Position numbers and translations under genes: made by a program | Shown: in pieces, positions 5,563 to 6,761 of the stretch | Position numbering within the stretch: the first letter of the stretch is position 1 | How the letters are laid out: every line of letters begins with the position of its first letter | The notes under the pieces: model-generated | Seen by the model: only the letters and a program-made list of their open reading frames with translations | Told to the model about the DNA's origin: nothing | Database searches by the model: none | Origin: JBHIER01 sp046760705 [NCBI: bacterium] | Lineage (GTDB): Bacteria > JBHIER01 > G020348925 | Assembly: GCA_046760705.1 (NCBI GenBank) | Contig: JBHIER010000190.1 | Location: forward strand, 1-6,761 | Length of the DNA: 6,761 nucleotides | Direction of reading: 5' to 3'

Positions 5563-6344
5563 TACTGCCGTGCGGCTGAGACGGAAGAGGTTCCTGCGAT
5601 CCCCTTCCCCTGAAGATAAGACTTCGCCCTGCGGTGGCCCGGGTTGACGGACAGTACCTCCTGAAACATCTTCTCCGCTTTATCAGGCCAACCCTGTTCG
5701 AGATAGTATTCTCCCAAGCTGAGAGTGGCATCCTCGTACTTGCCGGCACCCCATATCAGTTCGACGAGCTGCTTCAAATCGAGGCCAAAGGCCCTCTCTA
5801 CTAAGGCTCTGTTCTCCCAGAAGAGAGCCATGAGCCGAATAGTCCCACGGTAGTTGTGCATCATCCCCTTCAGCATTTCAATACCCCGGGTGAAAAGGGT
5901 ATCGATCCGCTCCAAGAAGAGTTCCAGTTCCTTCTTCGTCTCCTGGTAATGGTCCGTATCCTCCTCATAATGTTCCAAGACGTACTTCAGCTCCCGGGCA
6001 ACAACAAGCTTGTGGAATATCAGACCGATATTGTTCATGAAGGCGATCTCGCTCTCATCGGGACAAAATTTTTTGGCCTCTTCCAGCCTCCGCGTCTTTG
6101 GGTCCAAGACCCTTCTAAAAATGAGGTGGTGGCTCTCCTTGACATCGTACAGAATATCGCCGATCTCCTTGATGGCCTCGAAGGAGATCGATTGACCGTT
6201 GCGAAACTGGAGGTCAAACTGATCGAAAAACCCCTTGGCTCGAATATATCCGTCGATGATCTCCGCAATCTTTTCGTCTCGTATCTTTCTGACAAAGGGA
6301 CTGGGCCCTCGGACTGGCCCCTTTTCTCTTCTCTTCTCCGTCAT
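5562..6344 (-). CDS. Unknown protein with a C-terminal TPR, coupled to the anti-sigma factor gene
   Basis: 260 residues, soluble, without signal peptide or membrane segment. The first 20 residues are basic (MTEKRREKGPVRGPSPFVRK). About 25-190 is a long, mainly helical region (for example EAIKEIGDILYDVKESHHLIFRRVLDP and TDHYQETKKELELFLERIDTLF) that I cannot assign to a family. About 202-240 is a clear tetratricopeptide motif (KYEDATLSLGEYYLEQGWPDKAEKMFQEVLSVNP). A Ser/Ala-rich tail follows. TPRs usually bind other proteins, so with the overlapping RsbW-like gene a role as a scaffold or sensor for that regulator is plausible but inferred. An in-frame TGA lies 6 nt upstream of ATG 6344, which fixes the start at this ATG or later; the ribosome binding site is poor (GAG-rich only). 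A weak promoter and a hairpin lie upstream. Confidence 0.82.
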   Translation of the reverse strand: MTEKRREKGPVRGPSPFVRKIRDEKIAEIIDGYIRAKGFFDQFDLQFRNGQSISFEAIKEIGDILYDVKESHHLIFRRVLDPKTRRLEEAKKFCPDESEIAFMNNIGLIFHKLVVARELKYVLEHYEEDTDHYQETKKELELFLERIDTLFTRGIEMLKGMMHNYRGTIRLMALFWENRALVERAFGLDLKQLVELIWGAGKYEDATLSLGEYYLEQGWPDKAEKMFQEVLSVNPGHRRAKSYLQGKGIAGTSSVSAARQ

Positions 6345-6372
6345 CTCTCAGCTCAGACCTCCCTCTTGTAAA

Positions 6373-6386
6373 ACCGGCCACCCGGT
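6373..6386 (-). other. Small leader hairpin followed by a T-run
   Basis: On the minus strand ACCGG, loop GTGG and CCGGT are followed by TTTAC. The 5-bp stem with four terminal Ts resembles a weak terminator or attenuator between the putative promoter at 6402-6430 and the TPR gene. It is short and may be chance. Confidence 0.3.
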
Positions 6387-6401
6387 GCATTCTACGCTTT
6401 A

Positions 6402-6430
6402 AATATAATAACACCATGAGAGAAACAAAA
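6402..6430 (-). promoter_or_regulatory. Weak candidate promoter for the TPR/anti-sigma operon
   Basis: An AT-rich island with -10-like TATATT (6407-6402) on the minus strand. The -35 is poor: TTTTGT at 17-nt spacing, or TTGTTT (6428-6423) at 15 nt. It would give a leader of about 50 nt ahead of ATG 6344. It is chosen for position and AT-richness more than for sequence match. Confidence 0.35.
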
Positions 6431-6448
6431 TAATAAAAGTTCGGCTCA

Positions 6449-6604
6449 ATGGAACGTCTGGATGTCCGAGGGCTGTACTCGAAGGGACATGATACCCGGA
6501 GGGCCGGCGGACTGGCTATGGGGCTGGTTATTGGCGAAGGGTTGGAAGGGCTTGGGGTCAATGCAGACCATAACGGAACTACCACCATCCGCTACGCCAT
6601 TTAG
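6449..6604 (+). other. 51-codon plus-strand reading frame, doubtful gene remnant
   Basis: The frame runs from ATG 6449 to TAG 6604 and is closed upstream by a TAA. Its content is Gly-rich (AGGLAMGLVIGEGLEGLGV) and ends NGTTTIRYAI, which resembles the TTTIRYAI stretch that follows NPFNP in FlgD-like sorting domains. The NPFNP itself and the rest of the domain are absent. No Shine-Dalgarno precedes the ATG. It may be a scrap of another exported-protein gene or chance; the minus-strand frames here are no better. Confidence 0.2.
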
Positions 6605-6626
6605 ATGACGGAGACCGAAACCCAGA

Positions 6627-6643
6627 TTATGCATTATGCATAA
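6627..6643. repeat. 17-nt inverted repeat TTATGCAT-T-ATGCATAA
   Basis: Two 8-nt arms are perfectly complementary around one central base, and each arm also contains the palindrome ATGCAT. The form suits a dimeric repressor operator, but no adjacent gene is identified to be regulated. Confidence 0.7.
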
Positions 6644-6666
6644 AGAGGGACCCTTGAACCCCCTGG

Positions 6667-6689
6667 ATCATCCGATCGAGTCGGATGAT
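6667..6689. repeat. Hairpin with 9-bp perfect stem and 5-nt loop
   Basis: Arms ATCATCCGA (6667-6675) and TCGGATGAT (6681-6689) flank the loop TCGAG. No T-run follows on either strand, so a classical intrinsic terminator is unlikely. It may be a structured transcript end, a protein-binding site or a dispersed palindromic repeat. Confidence 0.75.
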
Positions 6690-6761
6690 GACTTAGCGCG
6701 GCAAAGGCGCAACCAAAATCTTTTTGGGTTAGGGTTACGATGCCCGCCCCGTGAGATAACT

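Larger units (their letters stand above)
6605..6761. other. Right-edge non-coding stretch
   Basis: No reading frame or RNA gene is supportable between 6605 and the window end. The stretch contains the two inverted repeats listed separately and an AACCAAAA/TTTTTGGGTT imperfect stem near 6711-6730. With 6345-6604 it forms a gap of about 417 nt without a supported gene. Confidence 0.6.

Noticed and set aside
6640-6672. tRNA-like GGTTCAAG on the minus strand
   Set aside because: It resembles a T-loop, but the flanking stem pairs poorly and no acceptor, D or anticodon arm can be built around it.
6726-6738. Telomere-like GGGTTAGGGTT
   Set aside because: Only two units, in an otherwise bacterial context; chance is the simplest explanation.
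1-6761. CRISPR array, prophage or toxin-antitoxin system
   Set aside because: No regularly spaced repeats, no phage structural or integrase genes and no small paired genes with such motifs were seen.

Overview
The window looks like a piece of a bacterial chromosome from the FCB-type candidate phyla (KSB1, Zixibacteria, Latescibacteria and similar). This is an inference: it rests on an NPFNP-type FlgD-like C-terminal sorting domain, dockerin-like Asx-Asp-Gly repeats, secreted M14 and C13 peptidase pieces and moderate GC. No taxonomic marker gene is present. Almost everything is coded on the minus strand, so transcription runs from high to low coordinates.

Right part (about 3.6-6.4 kb, minus strand): three intact housekeeping or regulatory genes. 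A 260-aa TPR-ended protein of unknown function is followed, with a 1-bp stop/start overlap, by an RsbW-type histidine-kinase-fold ATPase (anti-sigma factor family). After 328 nt of poorly conserved sequence, probably a decayed ORF, comes the ribosome-associated GTPase HflX. The extreme right (6.35-6.76 kb) holds no gene I can support. It has a weak promoter, a small leader hairpin and two clean inverted repeats.

Middle (2.93-3.59 kb, plus strand): a stop-free but two-end-truncated DDE transposase fragment. It is wedged between the 3' end of hflX, whose last codons seem to run into it, and the 5' end of a C13-like cysteine peptidase, whose N-terminus is replaced by antisense transposase sequence.

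Left part (1-2.93 kb, minus strand): a graveyard of secreted-protein genes. It contains a headless C13 peptidase; a TPR plus FlgD-like sorting-domain segment frameshifted at both ends; an M14 carboxypeptidase remnant stopped just before its zinc-binding motif; and a small dockerin-like secreted protein with two opposite frameshifts. A consensus sigma-70-like promoter precedes the last of these. At the left edge a second M14 paralogue begins with a good ribosome binding site and signal peptide, and shares a 55-bp identical block with the remnant. The right-hand genes are free of frameshifts over about 2.4 kb while the left block has at least five breaks. That favours true gene decay over sequencing error, though homopolymer contexts at two of the breaks keep error possible.

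I did not find a convincing new biological system. The most interesting points are the decayed cluster of exported peptidases and calcium-binding proteins built round an IS scar, the duplicated M14 block, and the coupled TPR/anti-sigma pair.
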